DNA of 64,000 nucleotides, taken from positions 57,273,372 through 57,337,371 of the forward strand of contig JBCFYV010000001.1 in the NCBI GenBank assembly GCA_039000515.1, read 5' to 3'. The stretch comes from Timema cristinae. Its lineage: Eukaryota; Arthropoda; Insecta; Phasmatodea; Timematidae. A model generated the notes under the pieces. That model was not told the DNA's origin. It did no database searches and saw only the letters and a program-made list of their open reading frames with translations. How positions within the stretch are numbered: position 1 is the first letter of the stretch; each line of letters opens with the position of its first letter. The translations under genes were made by a program, and so were the position numbers. Shown here piece by piece: positions 47,355-58,860 of this stretch.

Positions 47355-47850
47355 TAACTATGCCAATAAGACGTAGTTTTGGTGTCAGAATGTCTGACTT
47401 CTTGTTCTATGCCCACAAGGCATAGTTTTCCATCTTAGTCTTATTGTTCCTTTTCAATGTCCATATGACATATTATTTTTGTGTCGGAGAGTCTGACTTA
47501 TTTTGTTTATACCCAGAAGGCATATAGTAGCCTCATGACTTATTTGGTGCTGACTGACAGCTGACAGCTTTGAAAAGTTAACAGACCAAATTATGTATCC
47601 CTATGCCGAACCATATGATCTGCAAAAACATGTGTTTAGCAGCTGTCACTTCTGACAGTCAAAACTTAGATATATACCTAAATGTTGACTTTCAGAAGTC
47701 AGCTGTGAGCAGTCAGTCAGCACCAAAGAAGCCATGGGGCTACTGTAGTTTTGATTGATGAGCTTAAAGCTCTATGTGACAAGGTCCATACGACTTAATT
47801 TACTATGTCAGTGTGTCTGAATTATTTTTCTAATTTTTTAAGATACTGAC
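47355..47850. repeat. Degenerate tandem repeat interrupted by a MITE
   Basis: Related units appear at about 47360, 47458 and 47788 (AT.CGACTTA..TTT.GTGTCAG.GTGTCTGACTTATT then TATGCCCA.AAGGCATAG). They are strongly diverged. The unit structure shows where the MITE at 47525-47745 inserted. Confidence 0.55.
47525..47745. mobile_element. 221-bp MITE, Tc1/mariner-like (TA target)
   Basis: The ends pair over about 40 bp (TAGTAGCCTCATGACTTATT against complement CAGTAGCCCCATGGCTTCTT), including TTTGGTGCTGACTGAC. TA lies directly outside both ends. Neighbouring repeat units read AAGGCATAGTTTT without an insertion, which supports a TA duplication at AAGGCATA|TAGTTTT. There is no coding capacity. Confidence 0.75.
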
Positions 47851-49936
47851 TTCCTAAACGGTATGACCATGTTTAGGATCTCTTAAAGCGGAAATCAGGT
47901 TAGCTAACGTTTTCTTCAATGATCTAGTTAGGTCAGTGACAGATAGCAGCCACTATTAGTTCTTTTTAGTGTATCTAGTTAAGGTGCGCAACCTGTGGGA
48001 GCACTACAAGTTCGTAGTAGTGGCCCGCGGGATGGTGTTCTCTCTCCGGCCCTTTCAGGCGCCATTTGTATCGAATATAATAAATATTGTTTGTACTATT
48101 TATTGTGTGCCTAAGAATGGGTGGAAGTATAAATAAACTATTGAATGTCCAGGCAGTACTTATTATGAATTGAACGGCCATAGTATTTTAACCATGTAGA
48201 TGCCTGACTGCTCACCATTTACCATTTGTTATATGCTCTTTCCTCTTCAAGGAGATTATTCTTAGGTTTTCGCAATTCTCTATGGAGTTAACTCAAGCTT
48301 AGCTTATATAACTATCCTCATAGTAACTCTATAAAATTAAGATTAAATACCCCTTGATTTCATTCACTGTAATTTCACTATTGCTCATGACTAGACATTT
48401 CAAGTCTTGTCTAGGATTAACTAGGCTGGATTGTTTTTATGTATTGTGGTTTAACCTTATATTAGTATTTGATGCCTATCTGTGACTGCCGTTATGTTGA
48501 GGCAGACGCTCCTTTGTAAGAGAATGAGCATTGATCCTCATTTTAAGAGTTACTAAACTGAACTATATGTTCAATCTTACTTCAGTTAGTTCATAATCAT
48601 CAAGATGCTTATTTCTATTCCTACCTATCGGGAAGTATACGTCCATGATAACTGAACAAAGTTATCTTTTATAACAATGAACTGTTTGATCTAAAATCTA
48701 TTTAAAACGAATGTTATTCTATTTCGATTGTTTACATTTAATTAAACTGATTTGTTAAACTTATATATTAATGAATCAGATAGCTGAAGCTATCATCTAT
48801 GCATTTTAGTGAGGCTAGCACCACTTAGATATCATATTCTGAAAATTGAAAAATGACACCTGGACAAGGGTTTCGTGTCTCGTCCTTCCCAAAACTTCCT
48901 TATTTAACTTTGTTTGTAGTTGTAATTGTCACTTCTACTTGGTAAGAGAAGCGAGGATTCACGTTAAATAAGTATTTGTACGTGCATATACTAGGAAAAG
49001 TGTTTACTATTTCAGAAATTTGTAGCCATACAATTAAATTTCATTTCAATACTATATGTATGCATTATTAACGTGGGAAAAGAATGTTTTAAATGCTACG
49101 TTTTTTCACATTATTGCACACTTTACTTGATATTTTAACTGATTTTGTTACAAATTTTTGTAAATATTTTGTAGGTTAATACTACATAAAAATCCAGACT
49201 CTCACCTTTTGTCCACCTTAATATTGCCGTGTTCATTACCACCTTTTGTCCTCCTCGATCTATCATCAGGATCATGTTACGCACGCGCTAGAATTTGAAA
49301 GACTCACACAAGTGTCTGAACAAGGGTACAAATGTTCTGGCTTCCCGGAACTACTCGTAACTTGTTTTGTCCACGTTCTGCCTTGAAACAGCCTTTCTCT
49401 GTTCAAAGCATCGTTACTGTGCCCACTTTAATCAAGGCCCGCTTATCTGAAGCACGCCCCCTTCCTCTCCCACTTTTCCGAAAAAGGTAAACATCGAAGA
49501 GAAGAACAAAAGAAGCATTTAAGAATTTTATTAGTAGTAAATACTATCAAGTTGCTTAGCGAAAAGAGAGTTATCTCTGTTCCCCGTCTCGAGGAGGAGG
49601 AGAATCTATTCCCGTGTTTCAAATAACAAAACAATGGTTTGCTTTGGCTGAAATCAGAAAGAGAGCATCTCGTGGTATGAAGGGGCTGTGTACACCCCGC
49701 CCTTCGAACCAAAGGATTTGAGAGAATAAAAAATCTGTGAAGGTGACTCCACCCTTCCTTTCTGCCTCACACACCCTCACCCGAATCCGGCCTATCCGCA
49801 TCTCATCTCAGAATAGAAATCGTCGTATTATCGAGACGACAAAACAGCGAGCCTTGGGACTGGATAGTAGATTATATCTATTCCTCTTGGTGTAGAAAAC
49901 CACGCCAAAAGGGTATCTAGTGTGTTGCTTGTTTAT
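47851..49936. other. AT-rich stretch, no confident gene
   Basis: A minus-strand piece at about 48050-48070 reads TGGCGCCTGAAAGGGCC, resembling a retroelement primer-binding site, but no LTR or coding region was found. 49440-49830 is richer in G and C and has two overlapping short open stretches without recognisable content. Confidence 0.45.
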
Positions 49937-50300
49937 TTAAGTTGCTGTCAAAGTCCCGAAGGTAGAAAACGCTCGTTGGTGTGTGGGTAACAAAGAATAC
50001 AGAAACAATATCTGGCTTTTAGCCAGCCAGGTATTAATGACAGGCCGACATAGACTAGGTAAGACGGACACAATAGCCTGGTCATAAAGAGCAATGCAAT
50101 CATTCATAAGATCACAGACCTGTGGGGAAAAACACACACACACACACACATACACACTACACGACAAGTGATTAGTAATTTGCTAGAGTGAATACCTCCT
50201 TTAGAGCAAGAAGGTCGAGATGATCATGAGAAAGCTGGAACACAGTATAGATAGGTAATCGACTCAGCCATTGTGGAAAGGGATTATGTCTTGGGTTGCC
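49937..50300 (-). CDS. Candidate two-exon fragment of a cellular gene
   Basis: Exon A (50300-50196, 105 bp, 35 codons) follows a good acceptor (TTTTTTTTCCTCTCTCCAAG), is open throughout and ends GAG|GTATTC. The 76-bp intron (50195-50120) has TTACTAATC as a possible branch site and ends (TG)n-TTTTTCCCCACAG. Exon B (50119-49937) continues in the same phase to a TAA that overlaps AATAAA. The peptide contains FPQWLSRLPIYTVFQLSHDH, LALKEVCDLMNDCIALYDQ and AIVSVLPSLCRPVINTWLAK. I do not recognise the protein. The pattern LKEVCDLMNDCIALYDQAIV is loosely like the loop/helix region of insect gustatory receptors, which is a guess. Upstream exons would lie beyond the SINE at 50383-50645. The true 3' end of exon B is uncertain. 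Confidence 0.45.
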
Positions 50301-50382
50301 CTTGGAGAGAGGAAAAAAAAGGTACGATACCATTTTCGCACATATACAGGTATTCGTGTGGATATAATCGAATATTCACTAA

Positions 50383-50645
50383 CCAGCCCTGTAGTGGTCA
50401 GTGCACCTGGCTAGGAACCTAGGAGTCCCGGGACTGATTCCTGGCTCATACCATGGGTATTTTTTCGGAAAGGGTAACAATCCCAAAGGCCACAAAAAAT
50501 TGTTTGATTAAGCTAATGTCGGGTTTGAGAGTTTCCAATGGTTCCACACCCTCATATTATATCACCATCACCTCATCTTATCGGGACATGAAAAGAGCCT
50601 CCACGGAAAGGAAGGTGTACTATTAGTACTCTATAATCCTACAAA
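50383..50645 (+). mobile_element. tRNA-derived SINE, separate type
   Basis: The head is CCCTGTAGTGGTCAGTGCAC (A box), then TCCCGGGACTGATTCCTGG (B-box position). The body has AAGGGTAACAATCCC and TCATCTTATCGGGACATG. It does not carry the tail shared by the other SINEs. It lies just upstream of exon A of the minus-strand candidate gene, where an intron would be. Confidence 0.65.
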
Positions 50646-51984
50646 ATATAAAAAATAGCTGCCGATAGTTGCCCGTAATGCTGTAATCATTTATTTTTCG
50701 CATTCATGTGTTGCTCGATCGGGCATGCAGTGCGTTACGACCAGTGTTGATTGAATGTATAAGTCATTCACGAGCAAAGTTTACCTGGATGATAGCTCGA
50801 AATGTTACTAGAAGTAATCCCTAATATATCACTACGCCAACAGCTGACTGGCCGGATGAATGTAATGAAAATAGATGGTAATATATCAATGTGATAGTTA
50901 ACCACAGTAATTTAGGCCAATATTATTCATATATTTATTTGAGGACCGACACAAAGATTATTTATCGTTTTATTCCACTTAAAAAAATATTAACACCACT
51001 TTCACAAAAACTTTTAACGAACATAGCTTCAAAATGGCAACTGACGAATCTAAACCATAAGATTGAACATAACAGTAAACAGGTTTTTTTACAATGATGC
51101 AGACACGCAGTTTATGAACATATTTTATTCAGTTAAATATTTTTAAATACGATAAAATAATCATAAAATCATTTATTGTATGTAAAAAAAATTACAACAA
51201 TTTTCTCTTTTCCAAGTGAATACGATGCCTGTATTAAAAGATTGATGTGTGCACTATATACACAAAATCAGTAACATTCCAAAACGAAAATAAGTACTTT
51301 AATTATGTTTAAAATATTGTTTCGAGTTGGATGAAAAGAAATTATTTAAAAAAATGAAATAGTATGAGAAAACTTAAGTTTACGTTATTTTAAATGTAAT
51401 ACATAACAGGTAATTAAAGAACTTTACATTTATAGCAAAACTGTGATCTTTTACAAGTGTTGGCGACCCAAAACCTAAACATATAATTTTCGAACTGTCA
51501 TTCAGGTAAAAACCTATCGTGAACGGAACATAGGTCCTTAATGTAATAGAGGTGAGACTAGTTTTAACGTATACATGGCGTTATTAAAAAATCAACTTTT
51601 TTTTAGTAGCGCGTCCTATTACATATTCAGATTACAAGCAGTTAGCCTATGTTATAACACTGTTTTTAGTAAATGTTATAATTTATTTTTAAGATTTTCT
51701 TGAAAATAGCAAGTGTATTAGTATTTGATGTTTAATAAATTATATGAATAAGTATTGCATACATGTATTAGTTATTTTTTATAAATTATCAAAAATAAAA
51801 TAGTAAAAATAATCAATATATGTACATCATATTTATTCATATAATTTATAAAATCCAAAATAGTATTATACTTTTTGTTTTCGTCATTTCAACATCTAAA
51901 TAAAAACAAAAAACAAACTGACGCGAGCTTCTAAGAAAATTAGTTTATAAATATAGTTAGTTTTCCCTTTATTTTCGTTTATGT
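50646..51984. other. AT-rich stretch, nothing recognised
   Basis: No repeat structure or protein-like frame was found. A 68-codon open stretch (50891-51097) has no recognised content. Confidence 0.5.
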
Positions 51985-52580
51985 TTATTTGTCCTATAAA
52001 TTAGGCATTAAAAAATGGCAAGCATCTAGTGCGGAAGAGAAGCAGATTACAGAAGACAGAAAGAGGACCATTAAAAAGGGATTCAGTTCAAAATTGGGGC
52101 TAACCGTCGATCGTCCAAAGCCTGGATACGCAAGTACAATTGTTGTAAATACAGATCCATGCTTTTTCGAAAACTCAGCTGTATTTGCTTTGATAACCGG
52201 CTTGGGAAGTTTCAAGAACATGCGGTGGAAACTGCAATAAAATTAGTCAAACTATACCCGTGCTATCATATGCCTATTTCAGTGCACAAAAGATTAATTC
52301 ACGGCCTGCAAATAATAGTAAAAATATATTAAAATATATCGTGAAGACTCCCCGTGAAAAGGTTCGAGAGCCAAAACATTGGAAGATATTTTCAATCGGC
52401 TCTTGGTAACTTCTGATCGGTATATTTCCAGTATCAGAAACCTGCCACAGAAAAAACTAGGGGTAAAGAGTTTATTTAGGGAAGCTGTAGAGTTATTATT
52501 CTCTCCTGCAATAACGGTCGAAACTAAAATGGAATATGGCCCTATTATTGAAACTGATTCGGATTGCAATTTGACTCTGA
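51985..52580 (+). pseudogene. Decayed transposon-associated protein gene
   Basis: The frame around 51989-52160 reads IKKWQASSAEEKQITEDRKR and KLGLTVDRPKPGYASTIVVN. Later pieces in other frames read LVKLYPCYHMPISVHKRLIHG (about 52240-52300, split over two frames) and TLEDIFNRLLVTSDRYISSI (about 52370-52430) with KKLGVKSLFREAVELL. I know this order (a lysine-rich helix, a GLxVDxPKPG turn, YPxYxMPxSVHKxLIHG, then a DxFNRLLxxSDPxI segment) from an unnamed family repeated in many arthropod and cnidarian genomes, probably carried by a transposon. Stops and frame changes show decay. No ATG is seen at the start. Function is unknown. Confidence 0.5.
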
Positions 52581-54079
52581 CATTGATTCGGATTAATTGG
52601 TTCATAGTAAACCTTAGTAATGTTGCTTTCATAACAAATGAATTTTCTTCGTTTGATTAATTAATTTGAGCTAACTATTTGTGATATTTTAGAATGTTTT
52701 TGTTATATTAAACAAAAAGTCTTCATTTAGTTTTTGGATTATATTTGTGTGTAGTATTTAAAAATGTTTTAATAATTTAGATTCGTAACCAGTGACCAAT
52801 AAAACCCCCATACACTAGTTTTCAACATGGTTTGATATATTTTTCAAATATGCGGCCGCCATAATGGATTCGCCATTTTTGTTTACAGTAATTTTGACTT
52901 TTGATTCGTAATCAGCAACCTCAAAAAACCCTGTATACCAATTTTTGTTTGAATCGAGGTTCACTTGAGGTTTTGGCCAGCTTTTCGGGATTTGACCGCA
53001 ATGTGTAACGGTACATTAGTAATGGCTAATCTTTTCACTACTGAGCTACGAGTGATATAGCTCAAAAACAAATATACATAAGGTATTCATTGGCTTCGAC
53101 TTTCCACTATACAAAATATAAAATACAAGCTCTTAGAATATCGTGTGGGGTTTAAGCGAAGATTATTCGAGCTTTAGTATCAGCCTTCGAAGACCACCTA
53201 TCCAAAGATATTAAGTATGGCCGAGGACAAGTTGGATTCTAGTTCATGGTAAGGTTATTATGTTTCGTCGATTTGAGGTCGTACTTATAGCCCGAGCAGA
53301 TAGTAGGATGTTATATTATACAAATATATAAAACACGTTCCTAAAAATGTAAGTATGAACATCTAATATTTAATTAAATACTTTTTTTCCGTTTAAATGC
53401 AATAAAGACACCTGATTTAGAATATATAAGTAAATAAAACAACTATTGATTGTTTAAAGTGGTTTATAGACGCATCGGCATTAGGGCTAGTTGCACCTAA
53501 TCAAATAAATAATTATGATACCAAAAGGTATATCGATATATAATATAACCTATAACAGAACTAATTTATATCGGCTTTTTCAACACCGAAACCGTTAATA
53601 AGCCGCCGTTGTTGTTAATTGAAATAGGCGTATGGATAAACCACGTACAAACCCATCTGGAAAGTGATAGTATGATTGGATTGTCAAGTCATGGTAGACT
53701 GAGTTGTGTACATGCCTACTTGCTGATCAAAATTATTTTTATGTTTATTCTGTTATAATTTATAAACATGAACCACTCATTAAAAAAACAAAAATGTACG
53801 GGTTGGTTAAACTTGTAACATTATAAAGTACTATATATATATAAAATAAAATGGGAAATTCAAAAAACAATATCGTACGCAAAAAAAACATTGAACTTAG
53901 GAAAAGGATGGAAAATTTTAGAATATTACATATTTATCTAGATACTCAAAATCTATAATAACAAATATTGATAAAAAATTTTACCTTTTACACAAGGTAT
54001 TTAAAATAAAATATTTTAAGGATGAAAACAAATGAAGCGTAGAGAAAAGGAACATAATTTAGCATATATTGAGAAGATG
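52581..54079. other. AT-rich stretch with a partly duplicated repeat
   Basis: At 52780-53010 two related segments (GATTCGTAACCAGTGACCAA and GATTCGTAATCAGCAACCTC, about 130 bp apart, each followed by CCC.TATAC.A.TTTT) form a small dispersed repeat with a NotI-like GCGGCCGC site between. The remainder is AT-rich with no gene seen. Confidence 0.45.
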
Positions 54080-54215
54080 GGGAATAACAGTAAAACAACG
54101 CACGTGGAAAACCACCTCTAATGTATCAAGCAAGGATTCAAACCCCGAACTCTTCATCAACAGCGAACCAACCAATGCGAGGCTAAAGTTTCAGACCACT
54201 GGGCCGCAGAGGTAT
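54080..54215 (-). mobile_element. Probable tRNA-like SINE head
   Basis: On the minus strand: CTCTGCGGCCCAGTGGTCTG (A-box side), about 35 nt, then GGGGTTTGAATCCTTG (B box). This is followed by CCACGTGCGTTGTTTTACTG in the place of a SINE body. No shared tail was seen. Confidence 0.5.
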
Positions 54216-55106
54216 GTCTACAGTACTATACAAAATAAATGTGACTATAAATACATACCTCGAATTTTCCAAGTCAATACTGCACTCGTAACAAGTGGTT
54301 AATTCTCCTTTAGTTTTACCTGTAACAAAACAATCATTGAGTTGTAATATTATTTAATATTATTGAAAATACCTCAACTAATTTATACAGTGATCCTTCA
54401 TTATCAAAATCAATAATATATTAAATAGAAAAACCTAAAAATACTGAGAAAATATTTTTTTTTAAATAGATTTATAGCACAACATTCCTACCCTAAGAAG
54501 TCCATGGGTTTCAAGTTAAGACGATTCTGATGAGAATGGTTTTAAAATGTGTAATTACACTGTTTTAGGCCTCTCTCATAGATTTAAAAAGTCATGGATG
54601 AAGGTATTTTTCTTTAATGAATTGTAAAATTTCATTTTAATACTTCATCCATGGAGAATCGCACGCTTTTGGAAATAATTTCAATACACTACGTTTTAAA
54701 ATCTTTTTCTTTCAGTAAAAATCAAATCCGTTGTATTTTTAAAACTATGTGACATGCTGGCTCTCTTTACCCAATATGAAGCTGGCCTTCACAACAACAG
54801 GTTGCCAGGAGTTCTTATATAGTTAGTTTAGACACTGGTGACAAGGGGTCCAAGAAGCAAGGGGTAGGTAATATATAAGCAGCTTTCTTATGAATCCAGA
54901 TAGTGATACACAGAAAAAGAGTTGGATTTACGCTCGACTCATTAATACAGTGCCGGCAATATATTAAATAGCAGTGACATAAATATATACATAGCACACA
55001 GTATTTAACCATGTTTAGATTATTGTCCGGTAAACCCGATGGGAAGCGACCTTGGGAAGATCTATATGCAGATGGGTAAATAACATTAGAATGAACCTGA
55101 AATATC
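54216..55106. other. AT-rich stretch, nothing recognised
   Basis: No repeat ends or coding pattern were found. Confidence 0.5.
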
Positions 55107-55190
55107 TAGGGTGTAATGAGGTGGACTGGGTATAACTAGCTCAAAATAGTGTGTAATGAGGTGGAATGGGTAGAACTAGCTCAAGACAAG
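55107..55190. repeat. Two 44-bp units of the large element's repeat, outside it
   Basis: GTGTAATGAGGTGGACTGGG and TATAACTAGCTCAAAATAG, then a second unit, match the units at 29050-29265 closely. They lie about 24 kb from the large element, with nothing else of it nearby. Confidence 0.8.
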
Positions 55191-55249
55191 GGCGTATCCA
55201 GGGGTAAGGGAGGCCCCCTCCCCTCGAATCTTAAGACAAAACTCAGTGA

Positions 55250-55480
55250 GCACCGCGTTTTACTACCCATTCAGGTTATACGCCTATACCTAGTTACTCT
55301 ACTTAAATATAGAACAGACACAACATCCGACCCCACCGTTAATTTATTCACTGTGAATGGGGAAACCCACATTTCACCAATGATATATTTTTCAGCCATG
55401 CCGGAAATCAAACCCGGGAACTTTAGCTCCAAGGGCAGAGACTCTACCGACTGAGCTAACGTGTAGGACTCGAGTGGCTG
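55250..55480 (-). mobile_element. tRNA-derived SINE, type 4
   Basis: On the minus strand: CACGTTAGCTCAGTCGGTAG (clear A box), then AGTTCCCGGGTTTGATTTCC (B box). The body has AAATGTGGGTTTCCCCATTC and the tail GCGTATAACCTGAATGGG..AAAACGCGGTG, shared with types 1-3. The head is the most tRNA-like in the window, but the long fused body shows it is a SINE. Confidence 0.8.
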
Positions 55481-56019
55481 TTTGCAAGAAGTACGGTACA
55501 ATTTGTATTAATAAAAAAAATGGCTACAATGAGACGCTGACGTATTTAAAAAAAACTTGAGTTGTAAATGTTAACACTTCTATTGAGCACATACAATTAA
55601 ATCGTTTTATTTGTAATCTGTTAATTACAACAACAAAAATTCTACTCAAACAAATTTGTATAAAAAAGAAACTGAATAATTTAAAAAAAAATCAATAGTG
55701 ATTTTGATTAATTCTCTTTAATTCATTGTAATTTTTCTTATAGTTTAAATTTATTTAAATATCTTAAATTTGTTTTTGAGAGGAATTTTCTTTCATATAG
55801 AGAAAATCTCAGACCTACACTTGGCAGTTGGCAGCACTGTCTCGTTTTCAAAAATCACTCACTTGTTTTGTTTAACTGACAAAAGATGATATCTCTTTCA
55901 GTGTTTTGTTAGTGAGTGACTTGAATGATGAGTTTGTTTTGATATCTTACCAGTGAGTTACCACCAATTCAAAAACGTTCATATTTCATAATCTATAAGG
56001 TATAGATTGATACTCGACC
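55481..56019. other. Upstream region of the decayed hAT-like gene
   Basis: AT-rich. No TATA/initiator pair could be singled out. A sequence at 55190-55230 (AAGGGCGTATCCAGGGGTAA, GGGAGGCCCCCTCCCC) resembles the ends of many DNA transposons and could be the left end of the element carrying the gene, but a right partner was not found. Confidence 0.35.
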
Positions 56020-58860
56020 ATGGATAGATTTATTATTAAGAAGCCACGTCTCGAGAAAGTCATTAAGATGGAAACTTCATCAAATGAAAGTAGATAAGTT
56101 TATTTTTCCTGCCTCAACCTCAATAAGTGATAGTAAATATGAATCAAAATGGCTCATTTATGGGTGAGTGGTTCTTGTAGGATTATTCAGATATTATTTA
56201 TTTTTACTTTTCGATTCGACATAAAATGGCGAAATATTTTATCCAAACCAAGATGGCGGAGTTAGAGCGATTAAATCGCGTGGATTCTCCAAGTCATAAG
56301 CTAATAACTAATTCATTAGTCAACATTCAATAAACATTCATCAAAAATTCAAAAATTCATAAAATTTCGTGTGTAAATGTAAATTCGTTTGGTTTCCATT
56401 AAACCTATCTATATTTCAGAAAATTGTTTTACTTGACTTTTACATCTCCATGATAATTTTTAATTATTTTCTTGTCTTTAATATAATTTCCATTTTAGTA
56501 ATAAAACATTACTTACATTAGTCATTAGGTAAATGTAAGGAATGAGTTGTGTATGGAATAATGGCAACAATGATATGATCATTCATTACCGAAAATTTTA
56601 CACGAGAAGTCTATTTAGCTTCTTTTTTTTTTCAGATTTCGTGGGATCAACTTTAACTGCAACATTTATATCCCTCTCCTTCTGAACCTTCCACTTCTAC
56701 AGCTTGCATTGGAGACTGCGTAGAGGTATCTGAAAGTATTCCACTAAAATCCAGTGGATATGCTAATAATGATATTGGACTTTTCGTTGGAAAATCAACC
56801 ATTAGCGATGTGGACAAATAAATTTTAGAAGAAGAGCTTGGGAACCCTTACGATTACGCTCCCACAAGTGTTACGTTCAGGTAATTGGTTCAAAGAAACG
56901 AACCTCTCAAAAAATGGCTGCAGCAGTTTCCTTGGCCGGCATGCTATGAGAAATTAAATGGATCGTTTTGAAGGTTTTGTGTGGTATTTGCTCAAAATGA
57001 AGTTGGTCAAGGTTTTCATGAGCCAGCAGAAAATATAGTTAAAACATCATTCAAAAAGTGGAAGAATGCAATAGAGATTTTTGAAAAATATTCGAGAACA
57101 AAATATCATCAAAGATCTTGAGAGGCAAAAGATGAATTTTTAAACATTTTTTATGGGCACAAACAAAATGTTGTGGAACAGTTGTTAAAGAAAGAAAAAG
57201 TTGAAGTATAAAATAACCGGAAAGTCTTACAATATATTATTGAAACAATTATTGTTTTCTGTGGTCTTCGTGGTCATCGGGACCTCGGACGTTTGTCCCT
57301 AGAAGAACCGACAGCAAATGATGGAAATTGTAGAGCCTTGCTACGTTACCAGGACAATCATGGAGACATCGTTTTGGCTGGTCACACTCTATCTTCATCA
57401 GGAAATGCTATGTATGTCAACCCAATAGTTCAGAATGAACTAGTACACATCATAAGGGAACAGATCCAAACATTAATTTTGGACAGGATAAAGAAATCGA
57501 TATTTTTCACCATAGTAGCCAATGAAACAAATGATATTAGCCGAGTAGAGGAATTTTGTGTTCGTTACTTTGATGTTGAAATCATGGATATAAGAGAAGA
57601 TTTCCTCACATTCATCCTTTTCTATGATATGACAGGTATTGGCATTGCTGATAAAAAAATTACAAATTTAACGTTTTGGACTTGATCTTCAGAATGTGCG
57701 AGGCCAAGGCTACGATGGAGCCTCAGTAATGCGGGGAGCATTAACTGGTGTGCAAGCAATCATAAAACGTGATTTTCCTAAAGCAATATATACTCACTGC
57801 TCATCTCATTGCCTAGATCTGTGTTTAAATGACGCTGCCTAAACACCTCGCATTCGCAATTGTTTCTCTACAATATCAGAAGTCAACAGTTTTTTTTAGA
57901 GCTTTAGCAAAGCGTGCCAAAGCTTTGAAAGATATTTTAATGGCATCAAGAAAGGGCAATCACTGTCCTCCACAAATACTGCGAAACAAGATGGGTGGAG
58001 AGAGACGATGCTGTTTCAGTATTCTATGAATGTTTCGATTGTATCATTGAATAATTGGAAACAATTATGAGCAGCGAAGCAGAGGCAAATGGAAAAGCTA
58101 CTTATCTTCACACATGTTTATGTAAGTTTGAATTTATCATCACTCTTACTGTTATGTCAAAAATGTTATTCATGACTTACATAACATCAAAATAGCTACA
58201 AAAAGACTCTGTAAATATAAAAGAAGAATTTAAAAAACAGTTTACAAAAGCTGGAAACATATCTAATAAATTAGAAGTTCCTATAAAAGGACCAAGAACA
58301 AATGTTAAAGCCGAAACCCCAGAAGAATACTACCGACAGATTGTGGTTTATCCTTATTAGCTTCATTGAAAGGGAGATTTTCAAATCACAGGGATCTATT
58401 AAGAAGAGGTGACTGTTTAATCCCAGTAAACGCTGTCAACAAAAAGTTTAGCGACTTGTTACCGGCTTTGAAGTTTTACAAGGATGACATGCAGCACACC
58501 AGCAGAGATATATTGGAAGCAGAATGGAGCCTTTGGGCATCACACTGGAAAGCTACAGACTCTCCAAAACCAAAGAATGCTGTCGACACATTAAAATTTT
58601 TAGATCGAAAAATGTTTCCCAATCTGACAATTCTATTAACAATTTTGGTAATAATACCAGTAACATCTTCCATTGAAAGGTCCTTCTCGACTTTGAAAAG
58701 ACTGAAGAATTACCTGCGCAAAGCACAGGTGAAGACCGGCTAACGTCTTTAGCTTTAATGACTGTTCATAGAGACATAAAAGTGAATATCTCAAAAATTA
58801 TCAATCACTACAATCAAAGCAATAGAAGATGCTCTTTCACTTAAAGGTTTGTGACTTTAT
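56020..58860 (+). pseudogene. Decayed hAT-like transposase (ZMYM1/DUF4371 type)
   Basis: A short first part reads MDRFIIKKPRLEK (56020). It is followed by a region ending in a strong acceptor (TTTAGCTTCTTTTTTTTTTCAG, 56615-56635), so the original gene seems to have had an intron whose donor is now damaged. Then come EGFVWY (zinc-finger region, near 56970), LRGHRD and NDGNCRALLRYQ (57270-57345), VRGQGYDGASVMRG (about 57698) and HCSSHCLDLCLNDAA (about 57797). The C-terminal hAT dimerisation piece is SIERSFSTLKRLKNYLR (about 58670-58720). This order is that of DUF4371/hAT proteins related to ZMYM1 and P52rIPK. Several internal stops and frame changes (for example before 57293, and at 57684, 57840 and 58028) make it non-functional. 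Confidence 0.8.

Noticed and set aside
48050..48070. LTR retrotransposon suggested by TGGCGCCTGAAAGGGCC
   Set aside because: A primer-binding-site-like motif alone, with no LTR pair, polypurine tract or gag/pol frame nearby.
55400..55480. A tRNA gene on the minus strand (good A and B boxes)
   Set aside because: The acceptor stem does not pair convincingly, and the head is fused to a SINE body and shared tail.
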